NCBI RefSeq assembly: GCF_030272615.1
Contig: NW_026729268.1
Coordinates: forward strand, 15,001 to 79,000
Reading direction: 5' to 3'
Source of the DNA: Cryptomeria japonica
Lineage: Eukaryota; Streptophyta; Pinopsida; Cupressales; Cupressaceae
Length of the DNA: 64,000 nucleotides
Part shown: one piece after another, positions 31,801 through 44,700 of the stretch
Position numbering within the stretch: position 1 is the stretch's first letter
How the letters are laid out: every line of letters begins with the position of its first letter
The notes under the pieces: generated by a model
Databases searched by the model: none
What the model was told of the DNA's origin: nothing
The model's input: only the letters and a program-made list of their open reading frames with translations
Program-made: the position numbers and the translations under genes

Positions 31801-33789
31801 TGATGCGATGCCTTCACTAATTTCCATAAAAGGCAAAAAAAAAACGAGATTTTAAAATTTCCGTTTTGAAAGATAGTGAGAAAAAGGGAATGCTGGTGCC
31901 ATCTTGAGCCCGCCCTGGTGCGCAGCCCAGCCAAGGTTTGCGCACCAAGGTGCCCACCCTGGCGAAGGTGCGCGCCCGGGCAATTAACCCAACTTCCAAC
32001 TTCGCGCGCGCCAGGGTGGGAGCGCACCCAACAACCGGGCCTGGGAAGAGCCAATGCGAGAAACCCCACCAAACTCTCTGACAAAAAAAGAGGGGGCGCT
32101 CCAGTAACCCCGCTTCGGAGCGCACCCTGGGCAAACCCAGCCAAGGTGCCCACCCCGGCCAAGGTGCAGGCGAGGTGCGCACCCGGGGCAAACCGGGCTC
32201 CGACAACGTGCACGCCGCACCTTGGAGCACACTTCGTAGCGCTCCCGGGTGCGCACCTCAGAGCACACCAAGGTGGGCAGCGAGGTGCGCACCTTTGATG
32301 CGCTGCCTTCACTAATTTCCAGAAAAGGCAAAAAAAAAAGGAGATTTTAAAATTTCCGTTTTGAAAGATAGTGAAAAAAACGGAACGCGCGTGCCATCTT
32401 GAGCCCGCCCTGGTGCGCAGCCCAGGTAAGGTGCCACCCTGGCAAAGGTGCGCACCCGGGCAATTAACCCTACTTCCGACTTCGTGCGCGCCAGGGTGGC
32501 AACCGGGCCTCGGAAGAGCCAATGCGAGAAACCCCACCAAACGCTCCGACAAAAAAAGAGGCGGCGCTCCAATAACCCCGCTTCGGAGCGCAGCCGGGGC
32601 AAACCAAGCCAAGGTGCCCACCCCGACGAAGGTGCACGCGAGGTGCGCACCCGGGGCAAACCGGGCTCCGACAACGTGCACGCAGCACCTTGGAGCACAC
32701 TTCGAAGCACTCCCGGGTGCCCACCGGCGTTGCGCACCGTGGTGGGCAGCGAGGTGCGCACCTTTGATGCGCTGCCTTCACTAATTTCCAGAAAAAGGCA
32801 AAAAAAAATGAGATTTTAAAATTTCCGTTTTGAAAGATAGTGAAAAAAAAGGAACGCGGGTGCCATCTTGAGCCCGCCCTGGTGCGCAGCCCAGGCAAGG
32901 CATGCGCACCAAGGTGCCCACCCGAGGTGCACACCCGGGGCAAACCGGGCTCCGACTTCGTGCAGGCCGCACCTTGGAGCACACTTCGGAGCGCTCCTTA
33001 GTGCGCACCATGGTGCCCACCAGGGCGCACCCGAGGCAAACCGGGCTCCGACTTCGTGCACGCCGCACCTTGGAGCACACATCGGAGCGCTCCCAGGTTC
33101 GCACCAGCGTTGCGCACCTTTGATGCGCTGCCTTCACTAATTTCCAGAAAAGGCAAAAAAAAACGATATTTTAAAATTTCCGTTCTGAAAGATAGTGAAA
33201 AAAACGGAACGCGGGTGCCATCTTGAGCCCTTCCTGATGCGCAGCCCAGGCAAGTTGTGCGCACCAAGGTGCCCACCCTGGCGGAGGTGCGCGCCCGGGG
33301 CAAACCGGGCTCCGACTTCGTGCACTGCATGGTGCCCACCAAGGCGCGCAACCCAGCCAAGGTGCCCACCGCAGCGAAGGTGCACGCGAGGTGCGCACCC
33401 GAGGTGCACACCCGGGGCAAACCGGGCTCCGACTTCGTGCACGCCGCACCTTGGAGCACACTTCAGAGCGCTCCTTGGTACGCACCAGGGCGCGCAACCC
33501 AGCCAAGGTGCTCACCCCGGCGAAGGTGCACGCGAGGTGCGCACCCGGGGCAAACCGGGCTCGGACTTCGTGCACGCCGCACCTTGGAGCACACATCGGA
33601 GCGCTCCCGGGTTCGCACCAGCATTGCGCACCTTTGATGCGCTGCCTTCACTAATTTCCAGAAAAGGCAAAAAAAAGAAAAAAATGAGATTTTAAAATTT
33701 CCGTTTTGAAAGATAGTGAAAAAAACGGAACGCGGGTGCCATCTTGAGCCCGCCCTGGTGTGCAGCCCAGGCAAGTTGTGCGCACCAAG
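25867..33789 (+). repeat. 7.92-kb 5S megarepeat, unit 3
   Basis: This complete copy of 7923 bp has its 5S gene at 27122-27241. Private G-to-A changes occur at 30820 (CACCCGAGGC) and 33000 (CTCCTTAGTGC). The layout is otherwise the same as units 1 and 2. Confidence 0.95.
27122..27241 (+). rRNA. 5S ribosomal RNA, unit 3
   Basis: Identical by eye to the other copies. It is 7924 bp from the unit 2 gene and has the same TAAGTA at -28 and T-run terminator. Confidence 0.98.
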
Positions 33790-36700
33790 GCACCCACCCT
33801 GGCCAAGGTGGGTCACGGGGTGGGTCCTAGGGTGGGTAACGGGGTGGGTACTAAGGTGCGTGCCAAGGTGGGTCATAGGGTGGGTGCCAAGGTGGGCACC
33901 AGGGTGGGTGTGCACCAACCCTAGCCAGGGTAGGTCACGGGGTGGTTGTCGGGGTGGGCGTCAAGGAGCCAAGGTGGGTGGCAAGTAGCCAAGTTGCGTG
34001 CCAAGGTGGGTGTCGGGGTGGGTGCCAAGGATCCAAGGTGGGTGCCAAGGAACCAAGGTGGGTGTCTGGGTGGGTGCCGAGGTGGGAGCCAGGGTGGGTC
34101 CCAAGGTGAGTGCAAAGGTGGGTGCCAGGGTCAAGGTGAGTGCCAATGTGGGTTCCAAGGTGCCAGGGTCAGGGTGAGTGCCAATGTGGGTTCAAAGGTG
34201 CTAAGTTGGGTGCGAGGTTGGGTGCGAGGGTGGGTGGGTGCCAAGGTGTGCTAGGTGGAAGCCCGGGTGGGTCGGCATCCCATGGGTGTCGAGTTGGGTG
34301 CCTGATGGGTGCTTCTTGTCAAGTTTTAGTCGTCGGGACTCATTTCGAGCCTTAGAGGTCGTTTCTTGTCCGGTTGCCCTGTCTTCGACCTGGGAACCCA
34401 ATTTTGGTCCTCGGGTCCCATTTTTTTTTGTCTCGCATCCCACTTTTGGCCTGTGGCCTTTTCGGGGTCGATTCTCGTTTTGGGCATCAGAGCATGTTTC
34501 TTCTCCTAAAACCCAATATTTGTTTATTAAGTCTCGGAACACATTTTTGTTCTCGTGGACCCATCATGGGTCTTGGAACGCATTTGTGGTCCTTGGGTCC
34601 CATTTTGCATCCCGAAACTTGTGTTTTGGTGCTTGATCCCTATTTTGGGTGCCCACCTTGCACCAAGTGCGCACCCGGGGCAAACCGAGCGCCTTGGTGC
34701 ACCGGGGCAAGATCGAGCGTGCACCCGAGGCGCCCCGAACATGCACCAAGGTGCACTCGGCCCACATGTGAGCGCAGGTCGTTGCGCCCGAGGTGGTGTG
34801 TGGGCACCGCGTTGCAGACGGGACACTGCACGCACACGACGCCCCCTCCAGGTGCACGCACGTAGGCCGGGCCGGGTGCACACCCGACGCCCTAGCAAGG
34901 TGCGCGCACCCGGGCAGGGCTCACACTTGGCGAACGGGGCGCACTTCGCGAGGGAGGGTGTGCACCTCGACGGGGGTGGGTGGCCGGGGTGGATTCGCAC
35001 GTGGGTCGCGGTTTGCTAAGTACACACTGCGACAAGCTCATAACGGGTGCGATCATACCAGCGTTAGTGCACCGGATCCCATCAGAACTCCGCAGTTAAG
35101 CGCGCTTGGGCCGGAGTAGTACTGGGATGGGTGACCTCCCGGGAAGTCCCGGTGTTGCACCCTTTTTTAGTTTTTCGCCGGGCGTCGCAATGCTATTTGA
35201 ATAAACCTTTTGCCCGTTTGCGTTCTCGTCGGGGCCGGGCCGGGCCGGGGTGCGCTGCCCGCACTACCGCGCGCGCGGGGGGCGACACCGAGCGCGCACC
35301 CGAGGCGCCCCGAGCACACAGGCCACGGTGCAACCCGGGCGTTGTGCGCGCACCCCGGTGCGCCCGAGGTGCTGCGCGCGCACCCAGGTGAAATCGGTGT
35401 GCACCTCGGCCAGTGCGCGCTCGGTCGAGTCGCGCACGTTGGCCAAGGTGCACGGTGATGTTTCTTACTCTAAGGTTCCGCACCAGACGCCCGGGACAGG
35501 TGAGCGAAGCTGGGCGGGGCCGGGTGCGCGGCCGGGGCAGGTGCACGCAGCTGGAGAGAGCTTTGGAGCACACTTCGGAGCGCACCAATGATGCGCTCCA
35601 TTCAAAAGTTTCCTGAAAAGGCAAAAAAAGTTGAGATTATAGAATTTCCCACTTGAGAGATTGTAAAAAAAAAAAATTTAAAATGAAGGAAACGCGGGTG
35701 CCAAGGTGTGCGCAGCCCAGCCAAGGTGTGCGCACCAAGGCGCCCACCCTGGCGAAGGTGCACGCAAGGTGCGCACCCGAGGCAAACCGGACAATTAACC
35801 CAACTTTCGACTTCGCGCGCACCTTGGAGCGCACTTCGGAGCGCTCCTTGGTGCGCACCAATCTTGGGCACCTCGGAGTGCACCATGGCGCCCACCAAGG
35901 TGCGCACCCGGGGCAAACCGAGCTCCGACTTCGTGCGCACCTTGGAGCGCACGAAAGGTGCGCACCATGGCGCCCACCAAGGTGCGCAGCCCAGCCAAGG
36001 CGTGCGCATCAAGGTGCGCACCCTGGCGAAGGTGCGCACCCGGGGCAAACCGAGCTCCGACTTCGTGCGCACCTTGGAGCGCACAAAAGGTGCGCAACCC
36101 AGCCAAGGTGTGCGCACCCCGGTCAAACCGAGCTCCGAATCGTGCGCACCAGAGGTGCACGCCATCGTGCGCACCTTGGAGCACACTTCGGAGCCCTCCT
36201 TGGTGCGCGCCGATGTTGCGCACCTCGGAGCGCACCCGGGGAAAACAATGCAATTAACCCGACTTTCGACTTCGTGGGCACCTCGGAGCGCTCTCGGGTT
36301 CGCACCTCGGAGCACACCGAGGTGCGCACCTTTGATGCGCTGCCTTCACCAATTTCCAGAAAAGGCAAGAAAACATTGAGAAGGTGTGCGCACCGAGGTG
36401 CCCACCCTGGCGAAGGTGCACGCGAGGTGCGCACCCGGGGCAAACCGGGCTCCGACTTCGTGCATGCCGCACCTTGGAGCACACTTCAGAGCGCTCCTTG
36501 GTGCGCACCAGGGCGCGCAACCCAGCCGAGGTGCCCACCCCGGCGAAGGTGCACGCGAGGTGCGCACCCGGGGCAAACCGGGCTCCGACTTCGTGCACGC
36601 CATGGTGCCCACCGCGGCGAAGGTGCACGCGAGGTGCGCACCCGGGGCAAACCGGGCTCCGACTTCGTGCACGCCGCACCTTGGAGCACACTTCGGAGCG

Positions 36701-39700
36701 CTCCTTGGTGCGCACCATGGTGCCCACCAGGGCGCGCAACCCCGCCGAAGGTGCACGCGAGGTGCGCACCCGGGGCAAACCGGGCTCCGACTTCGTGCAC
36801 GCCGCACCTTGGAGCACACTTCGGAGCGCTCCTTGGTGCGCACCATGGTGCCCACCAGGGCGCGCAACCCCGCCGAAGGTGCACGCGAGGTGCGCACCCG
36901 GGGCAAACCGGGCTCCGACTTCGTGCACGCCATGGTGCGCACCGCGGCGAAGGTGCGCACCCGGGGCAAACCGGGCTCCGACTTCGTGCACGCCGCACCT
37001 TGGAGCACACTTCGGAGCGCTCCTTGGTGCGCACCAGGGCGCGCAACCCAGCCGAGGTGCCCACCCCGGCGAAGGTGCACGCGAGGTGCGTACCCGGGGC
37101 AAACCGGGCTCCGACTTCGTGCACGCCGCACCTTGGAGCACACTTCGGAGCGCTCCTTGGTGCGCACCATGGTGCCCACCAGGCCGCGCAACCCAGCCAA
37201 GGTGTGCGCACCAAGGTGCACGCGAGGTGCGCACCCGGGGCAAACCGGGGTCCGACTTCGTGCACGCCGCACCTTGGAGCACACATCGGGGCGCTCCCGG
37301 GTTCGCACCGGCGTTGCGCACCGTGGTGGGCACCTCGGAGCACACCAAGGTGGGCAGCGAGGTGCGCACCTTTGATGCGATGCCTTCACTAATTTCCATA
37401 AAAGGCAAAAAAAAAACGAGATTTTAAAATTTCCGTTTTGAAAGATAGTGAGAAAAAGGGAATGCTGGTGCCATCTTGAGCCCGCCCTGGTGCGCAGCCC
37501 AGCCAAGGTGTGCGCACCAAGGTGCCCACCCTGGCGAAGGTGCGCGCCCGGGCAATTAACCCAACTTCCAACTTCGCGCGCGCCAGGGTGGGAGCGCACC
37601 CAACAACCGGGCCTGGGAAGAGCCAATGCGAGAAACCCCACCAAACGCTCTGACAAAAAAAGAGGGGGCGCTCCAGTAACCCCGCTTCGGAGCGCACCCT
37701 GGGCAAACCCAGCCAAGGTGCCCACCCCGGCCAAGGTGCAGGCGAGGTGCGCACCCGGGGCAAACCGGGCTCCGACAACGTGCACGCCGCACCTTGGAGC
37801 ACACTTCGTAGCGCTCCCGGGTGCGCACCTCAGAGCACACCAAGGTGGGCAGCGAGGTGCGCACCTTTGATGCGCTGCCTTCACTAATTTCCAGAAAAGG
37901 CAAAAAAAAAAGGAGATTTTAAAATTTCCGTTTTGAAAGATAGTGAAAAAAACGGAACGCGCGTGCCATCTTGAGCCCGCCCTGGTGCGCAGCCCAGGTA
38001 AGGTGCCCACCCTGGCAAAGGTGCGCACCCGGGCAATTAACCCTACTTCCGACTTCGTGCGCGCCAGGGTGGCAACCGGGCCTCGGAAGAGCCAATGCGA
38101 GAAACCCCACCAAACGCTCCGACAAAAAAAGAGGCGGCGCTCCAATAACCCCGCTTCGGAGCGCAGCCGGGGCAAACCCAGCCAAGGTGCCCACCCCGAC
38201 GAAGGTGCACGCGAGGTGCGCACCCGGGGCAAACCGGGCTCCGACAACGTGCACGCAGCACCTTGGAGCACACTTCGAAGCACTCCCGGGTGCCCACCGG
38301 CGTTGCGCACCGTGGTGGGCAGCGAGGTGCGCACCTTTGATGCGCTGCCTTCACTAATTTCCAGAAAAAGGCAAAAAAAAATGAGATTTTAAAATTTCCG
38401 TTTTGAAAGATAGTGAAAAAAAAGGAACGCGGGTGCCATCTTGAGCCCGCCCTGGTGCGCAGCCCAGGCAAGGCATGCGCACCAAGGTGCCCACCCGAGG
38501 TGCACACCCGGGGCAAACCGGGCTCCGACTTCGTGCAGGCCGCACCTTGGAGCACACTTCGGAGCGCTCCTTGGTGCGCACCATGGTGCCCACCAGGGCG
38601 CGCAACCCAGCCAAGGTCTGCACACTAAGGTGCCCACCCCGGCGAAGGTGCACGCGAGGTGCGCACCCGGGGCAAACCGGGCTCCGACTTCGTGCACGCC
38701 ATGGTGCCCACCGCGGCGAAGGTGCACGCGAGGTGCGCACCCGGGGCAAACCGGGCTCCGACTTCGTGCACGCCGCACCTTGGAGCACACTTCGGAGCGC
38801 TCCTTGGTGCGCACCATGGTGCCCACCAGGGCGCGCAACCCAGCCAAGGTGTGCGCACCAAGGTGCACGCGAGGTGCGCACCCGGGGCAAACCGGGGTCC
38901 GACTTCGTGCACGCCGCACCTTGGAGCACACATCGGAGCGCTCCCAGGTTCGCACCAGCGTTGCGCACCTTTGATGCGCTGCCTTCACTAATTTCCAGAA
39001 AAGGCAAAAAAAAACGATATTTTAAAATTTCCGTTCTGAAAGATAGTGAAAAAAACGGAACGCGGGTGCCATCTTGAGCCCTTCCTGGTGCGCAGCCCAG
39101 GCAAGTTGTGCGCACCAAGGTGCCCACCCTGGCGGAGGTGCGCGCCCGGGGCAAACCGGGCTCCGACTTCGTGCACTGCATGGTGCCCACCAAGGCGCGC
39201 AACCCAGCCAAGGTGCCCACCGCAGCGAAGGTGCACGCGAGGTGCACACCCGGGGCAAACCGGGCTCCGACTTCGTGCACGCCGCACCTTGGAGCACACT
39301 TCAGAGCGCTCCTTGGTGCGCACCAGGGCGCGCAACCCAGCCGAGGTGCCCACCCCGGCGAAGGTGCACGCGAGGTGCGCACCCGGGGCAAACCGGGCTC
39401 CGACTTCGTGCACGCCATGGTGCCCACCGCGGCGAAGGTGCGCACCCGGGGCAAACCGGGCTCCGACTTCGTGCACGCCGCACCTTGGAGCACACTTCGG
39501 AGCGCTCCTTGGTGCGCACCATGGTGCCCACCAGGCCGCGCAACCCAGCCAAGGTGTGCGCACCAAGGTGCACGCGAGGTGCGCACCCGGGGCAAACCGG
39601 GGTCCGACTTCGTGCACGCCGCACCTTGGAGCACACATCGGGGCGCTCCCGGGTTCGCACCGGCGTTGCGCACCGTGGTGGGCACCTCGGAGCACACCAA

Positions 39701-41713
39701 GGTGGGCAGCGAGGTGCGCACCTTTGATGCGATGCCTTCACTAATTTCCATAAAAGGCAAAAAAAAAACGAGATTTTAAAATTTCCGTTTTGAAAGATAG
39801 TGAGAAAAAGGGAATGCTGGTGCCATCTTGAGCCCGCCCTGGTGCGCAGCCCAGCCAAGGTTTGCGCACCAAGGTGCCCACCCTGGCGAAGGTGCGCGCC
39901 CGGGCAATTAACCCAACTTCCAACTTCGCGCGCGCCAGGGTGGGAGCGCACCCAACAACCGGGCCTGGGAAGAGCCAATGCGAGAAACCCCACCAAACTC
40001 TCTGACAAAAAAAGAGGGGGCGCTCCAGTAACCCCGCTTCGGAGCGCACCCTGGGCAAACCCAGCCAAGGTGCCCACCCCGGCCAAGGTGCAGGCGAGGT
40101 GCGCACCCGGGGCAAACCGGGCTCCGACAACGTGCACGCCGCACCTTGGAGCACACTTCGTAGCGCTCCCGGGTGCGCACCTCAGAGCACACCAAGGTGG
40201 GCAGCGAGGTGCGCACCTTTGATGCGCTGCCTTCACTAATTTCCAGAAAAGGCAAAAAAAAAAGGAGATTTTAAAATTTCCGTTTTGAAAGATAGTGAAA
40301 AAAACGGAACGCGCGTGCCATCTTGAGCCCGCCCTGGTGCGCAGCCCAGGTAAGGTGCCACCCTGGCAAAGGTGCGCACCCGGGCAATTAACCCTACTTC
40401 CGACTTCGTGCGCGCCAGGGTGGCAACCGGGCCTCGGAAGAGCCAATGCGAGAAACCCCACCAAACGCTCCGACAAAAAAAGAGGCGGCGCTCCAATAAC
40501 CCCGCTTCGGAGCGCAGCCGGGGCAAACCAAGCCAAGGTGCCCACCCCGACGAAGGTGCACGCGAGGTGCGCACCCGGGGCAAACCGGGCTCCGACAACG
40601 TGCACGCAGCACCTTGGAGCACACTTCGAAGCACTCCCGGGTGCCCACCGGCGTTGCGCACCGTGGTGGGCAGCGAGGTGCGCACCTTTGATGCGCTGCC
40701 TTCACTAATTTCCAGAAAAAGGCAAAAAAAAATGAGATTTTAAAATTTCCGTTTTGAAAGATAGTGAAAAAAAAGGAACGCGGGTGCCATCTTGAGCCCG
40801 CCCTGGTGCGCAGCCCAGGCAAGGCATGCGCACCAAGGTGCCCACCCGAGGTGCACACCCGGGGCAAACCGGGCTCCGACTTCGTGCAGGCCGCACCTTG
40901 GAGCACACTTCGGAGCGCTCCTTGGTGCGCACCATGGTGCCCACCAGGGCGCACCCGAGGCAAACCGGGCTCCGACTTCGTGCACGCCGCACCTTGGAGC
41001 ACACATCGGAGCGCTCCCAGGTTCGCACCAGCGTTGCGCACCTTTGATGCGCTGCCTTCACTAATTTCCAGAAAAGGCAAAAAAAAACGATATTTTAAAA
41101 TTTCCGTTCTGAAAGATAGTGAAAAAAACGGAACGCGGGTGCCATCTTGAGCCCTTCCTGATGCGCAGCCCAGGCAAGTTGTGCGCACCAAGGTGCCCAC
41201 CCTGGCGGAGGTGCGCGCCCGGGGCAAACCGGGCTCCGACTTCGTGCACTGCATGGTGCCCACCAAGGCGCGCAACCCAGCCAAGGTGCCCACCGCAGCG
41301 AAGGTGCACGCGAGGTGCGCACCCGAGGTGCACACCCGGGGCAAACCGGGCTCCGACTTCGTGCACGCCGCACCTTGGAGCACACTTCAGAGCGCTCCTT
41401 GGTACGCACCAGGGCGCGCAACCCAGCCAAGGTGCTCACCCCGGCGAAGGTGCACGCGAGGTGCGCACCCGGGGCAAACCGGGCTCGGACTTCGTGCACG
41501 CCGCACCTTGGAGCACACATCGGAGCGCTCCCGGGTTCGCACCAGCATTGCGCACCTTTGATGCGCTGCCTTCACTAATTTCCAGAAAAGGCAAAAAAAA
41601 GAAAAAAATGAGATTTTAAAATTTCCGTTTTGAAAGATAGTGAAAAAAACGGAACGCGGGTGCCATCTTGAGCCCGCCCTGGTGTGCAGCCCAGGCAAGT
41701 TGTGCGCACCAAG
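33790..41713 (+). repeat. 7.92-kb 5S megarepeat, unit 4
   Basis: This complete copy of 7924 bp has its 5S gene at 35045-35164. It shares with unit 5 a six-G run (35277-35282) where the other units have five. Private changes at 36465 (C to T) and 36488 (G to A) both fall in CpG sites. Confidence 0.95.
35045..35164 (+). rRNA. 5S ribosomal RNA, unit 4
   Basis: Identical by eye to the other copies, 7923 bp from the unit 3 gene. Internal promoter and T-runs are intact. Confidence 0.98.
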
Positions 41714-44700
41714 GCACCCACCCTGGCCAAGGTGGGTCACGGGGTGGGTCCTAGGGTGGGTAACGGGGTGGGTACTAAGGTGCGTGCCAAGGTGGGTCAT
41801 AGGGTGGGTGCCAAGGTGGGCACCAGGGTGGGTGTGCACCAACCCTAGCCAGGGTAGGTCACGGGGTGGTTGTCGGGGTGGGCGTCAAGGAGCCAAGGTG
41901 GGTGGCAAGTAGCCAAGTTGCGTGCCAAGGTGGGTGTCGGGGTGGGTGCCAAGGATCCAAGGTGGGTGCCAAGGAACCAAGGTGGGTGTCTGGGTGGGTG
42001 CCGAGGTGGGAGCCAGGGTGGGTCCCAAGGTGAGTGCAAAGGTGGGTGCCAGGGTCAAGGTGAGTGCCAATGTGGGTTCCAAGGTGCCAGGGTCAGGGTG
42101 AGTGCCAATGTGGGTTCAAAGGTGCTAAGTTGGGTGCGAGGTTGGGTGCGAGGGTGGGTGGGTGCCAAGGTGTGCTAGGTGGAAGCCCGGGTGGGTCGGC
42201 ATCCCATGGGTGTCGAGTTGGGTGCCTGATGGGTGCTTCTTGTCAAGTTTTAGTCGTCGGGACTCATTTCGAGCCTTAGAGGTCGTTTCTTGTCCGGTTG
42301 CCCTGTCTTCGACCTGGGAACCCAATTTTGGTCCTCGGGTCCCATTTTTTTTTGTCTCGCATCCCACTTTTGGCCTGTGGCCTTTTCGGGGTCGATTCTC
42401 GTTTTGGGCATCAGAGCATGTTTCTTCTCCTAAAACCCAATATTTGTTTATTAAGTCTCGGAACACATTTTTGTTCTCGTGGACCCATCATGGGTCTTGG
42501 AACGCATTTGTGGTCCTTGGGTCCCATTTTGCATCCCGAAACTTGTGTTTTGGTGCTTGATCCCTATTTTGGGTGCCCACCTTGCACCAAGTGCGCACCC
42601 GGGGCAAACCGAGCGCCTTGGTGCACCGGGGCAAGATCGAGCGTGCACCCGAGGCGCCCCGAACATGCACCAAGGTGCACTCGGCCCACATGTGAGCGCA
42701 GGTCGTTGCGCCCGAGGTGGTGTGTGGGCACCGCGTTGCAGACGGGACACTGCACGCACACGACGCCCCCTCCAGGTGCACGCACGTAGGCCGGGCCGGG
42801 TGCACACCCGACGCCCTAGCAAGGTGCGCGCACCCGGGCAGGGCTCACACTTGGCGAACGGGGCGCACTTCGCGAGGGAGGGTGTGCACCTCGACGGGGG
42901 TGGGTGGCCGGGGTGGATTCGCACGTGGGTCGCGGTTTGCTAAGTACACACTGCGACAAGCTCATAACGGGTGCGATCATACCAGCGTTAGTGCACCGGA
43001 TCCCATCAGAACTCCGCAGTTAAGCGCGCTTGGGCCGGAGTAGTACTGGGATGGGTGACCTCCCGGGAAGTCCCGGTGTTGCACCCTTTTTTAGTTTTTC
43101 GCCGGGCGTCGCAATGCTATTTGAATAAACCTTTTGCCCGTTTGCGTTCTCGTCGGGGCCGGGCCGGGCCGGGGTGCGCTGCCCGCACTACCGCGCGCGC
43201 GGGGGGCGACACCGAGCGCGCACCCGAGGCGCCCCGAGCACACAGGCCACGGTGCAACCCGGGCGTTGTGCGCGCACCCCGGTGCGCCCGAGGTGCTGCG
43301 CGCGCACCCAGGTGAAATCGGTGTGCACCTCGGCCAGTGCGCGCTCGGTCGAGTCGCGCACGTTGGCCAAGGTGCACGGTGATGTTTCTTACTCTAAGGT
43401 TCCGCACCAGACGCCCGGGACAGGTGAGCGAAGCTGGGCGGGGCCGGGTGCGCGGCCGGGGCAGGTGCACGCAGCTGGAGAGAGCTTTGGAGCACACTTC
43501 GGAGCGCACCAATGATGCGCTCCATTCAAAAGTTTCCTGAAAAGGCAAAAAAAGTTGAGATTATAGAATTTCCCACTTGAGAGATTGTAAAAAAAAAAAA
43601 TTTAAAATGAAGGAAACGCGGGTGCCAAGGTGTGCGCAGCCCAGCCAAGGTGTGCGCACCAAGGCGCCCACCCTGGCGAAGGTGCACGCAAGGTGCGCAC
43701 CCGAGGCAAACCGGACAATTAACCCAACTTTCGACTTCGCGCGCACCTTGGAGCGCACTTCGGAGCGCTCCTTGGTGCGCACCAATCTTGGGCACCTCGG
43801 AGTGCACCATGGCGCCCACCAAGGTGCGCACCCGGGGCAAACCGAGCTCCGACTTCGTGCGCACCTTGGAGCGCACGAAAGGTGCGCACCATGGCGCCCA
43901 CCAAGGTGCGCAGCCCAGCCAAGGCGTGCGCATCAAGGTGCGCACCCTGGCGAAGGTGCGCACCCGGGGCAAACCGAGCTCCGACTTCGTGCGCACCTTG
44001 GAGCGCACAAAAGGTGCGCAACCCAGCCAAGGTGTGCGCACCCCGGTCAAACCGAGCTCCGAATCGTGCGCACCAGAGGTGCACGCCATCGTGCGCACCT
44101 TGGAGCACACTTCGGAGCCCTCCTTGGTGCGCGCCGATGTTGCGCACCTCGGAGCGCACCCGGGGAAAACAATGCAATTAACCCGACTTTCGACTTCGTG
44201 GGCACCTCGGAGCGCTCTCGGGTTCGCACCTCGGAGCACACCGAGGTGCGCACCTTTGATGCGCTGCCTTCACCAATTTCCAGAAAAGGCAAGAAAACAT
44301 TGAGAAGGTGTGCGCACCGAGGTGCCCACCCTGGCGAAGGTGCACGCGAGGTGCGCACCCGGGGCAAACCGGGCTCCGACTTCGTGCACGCCGCACCTTG
44401 GAGCACACTTCGGAGCGCTCCTTGGTGCGCACCAGGGCGCGCAACCCAGCCGAGGTGCCCACCCCGGCGAAGGTGCACGCGAGGTGCGCACCCGGGGCAA
44501 ACCGGGCTCCGACTTCGTGCACGCCATGGTGCCCACCGCGGCGAAGGTGCACGCGAGGTGCGCACCCGGGGCAAACCGGGCTCCGACTTCGTGCACGCCG
44601 CACCTTGGAGCACACTTCGGAGCGCTCCTTGGTGCGCACCATGGTGCCCACCAGGGCGCGCAACCCCGCCGAAGGTGCACGCGAGGTGCGCACCCGGGGC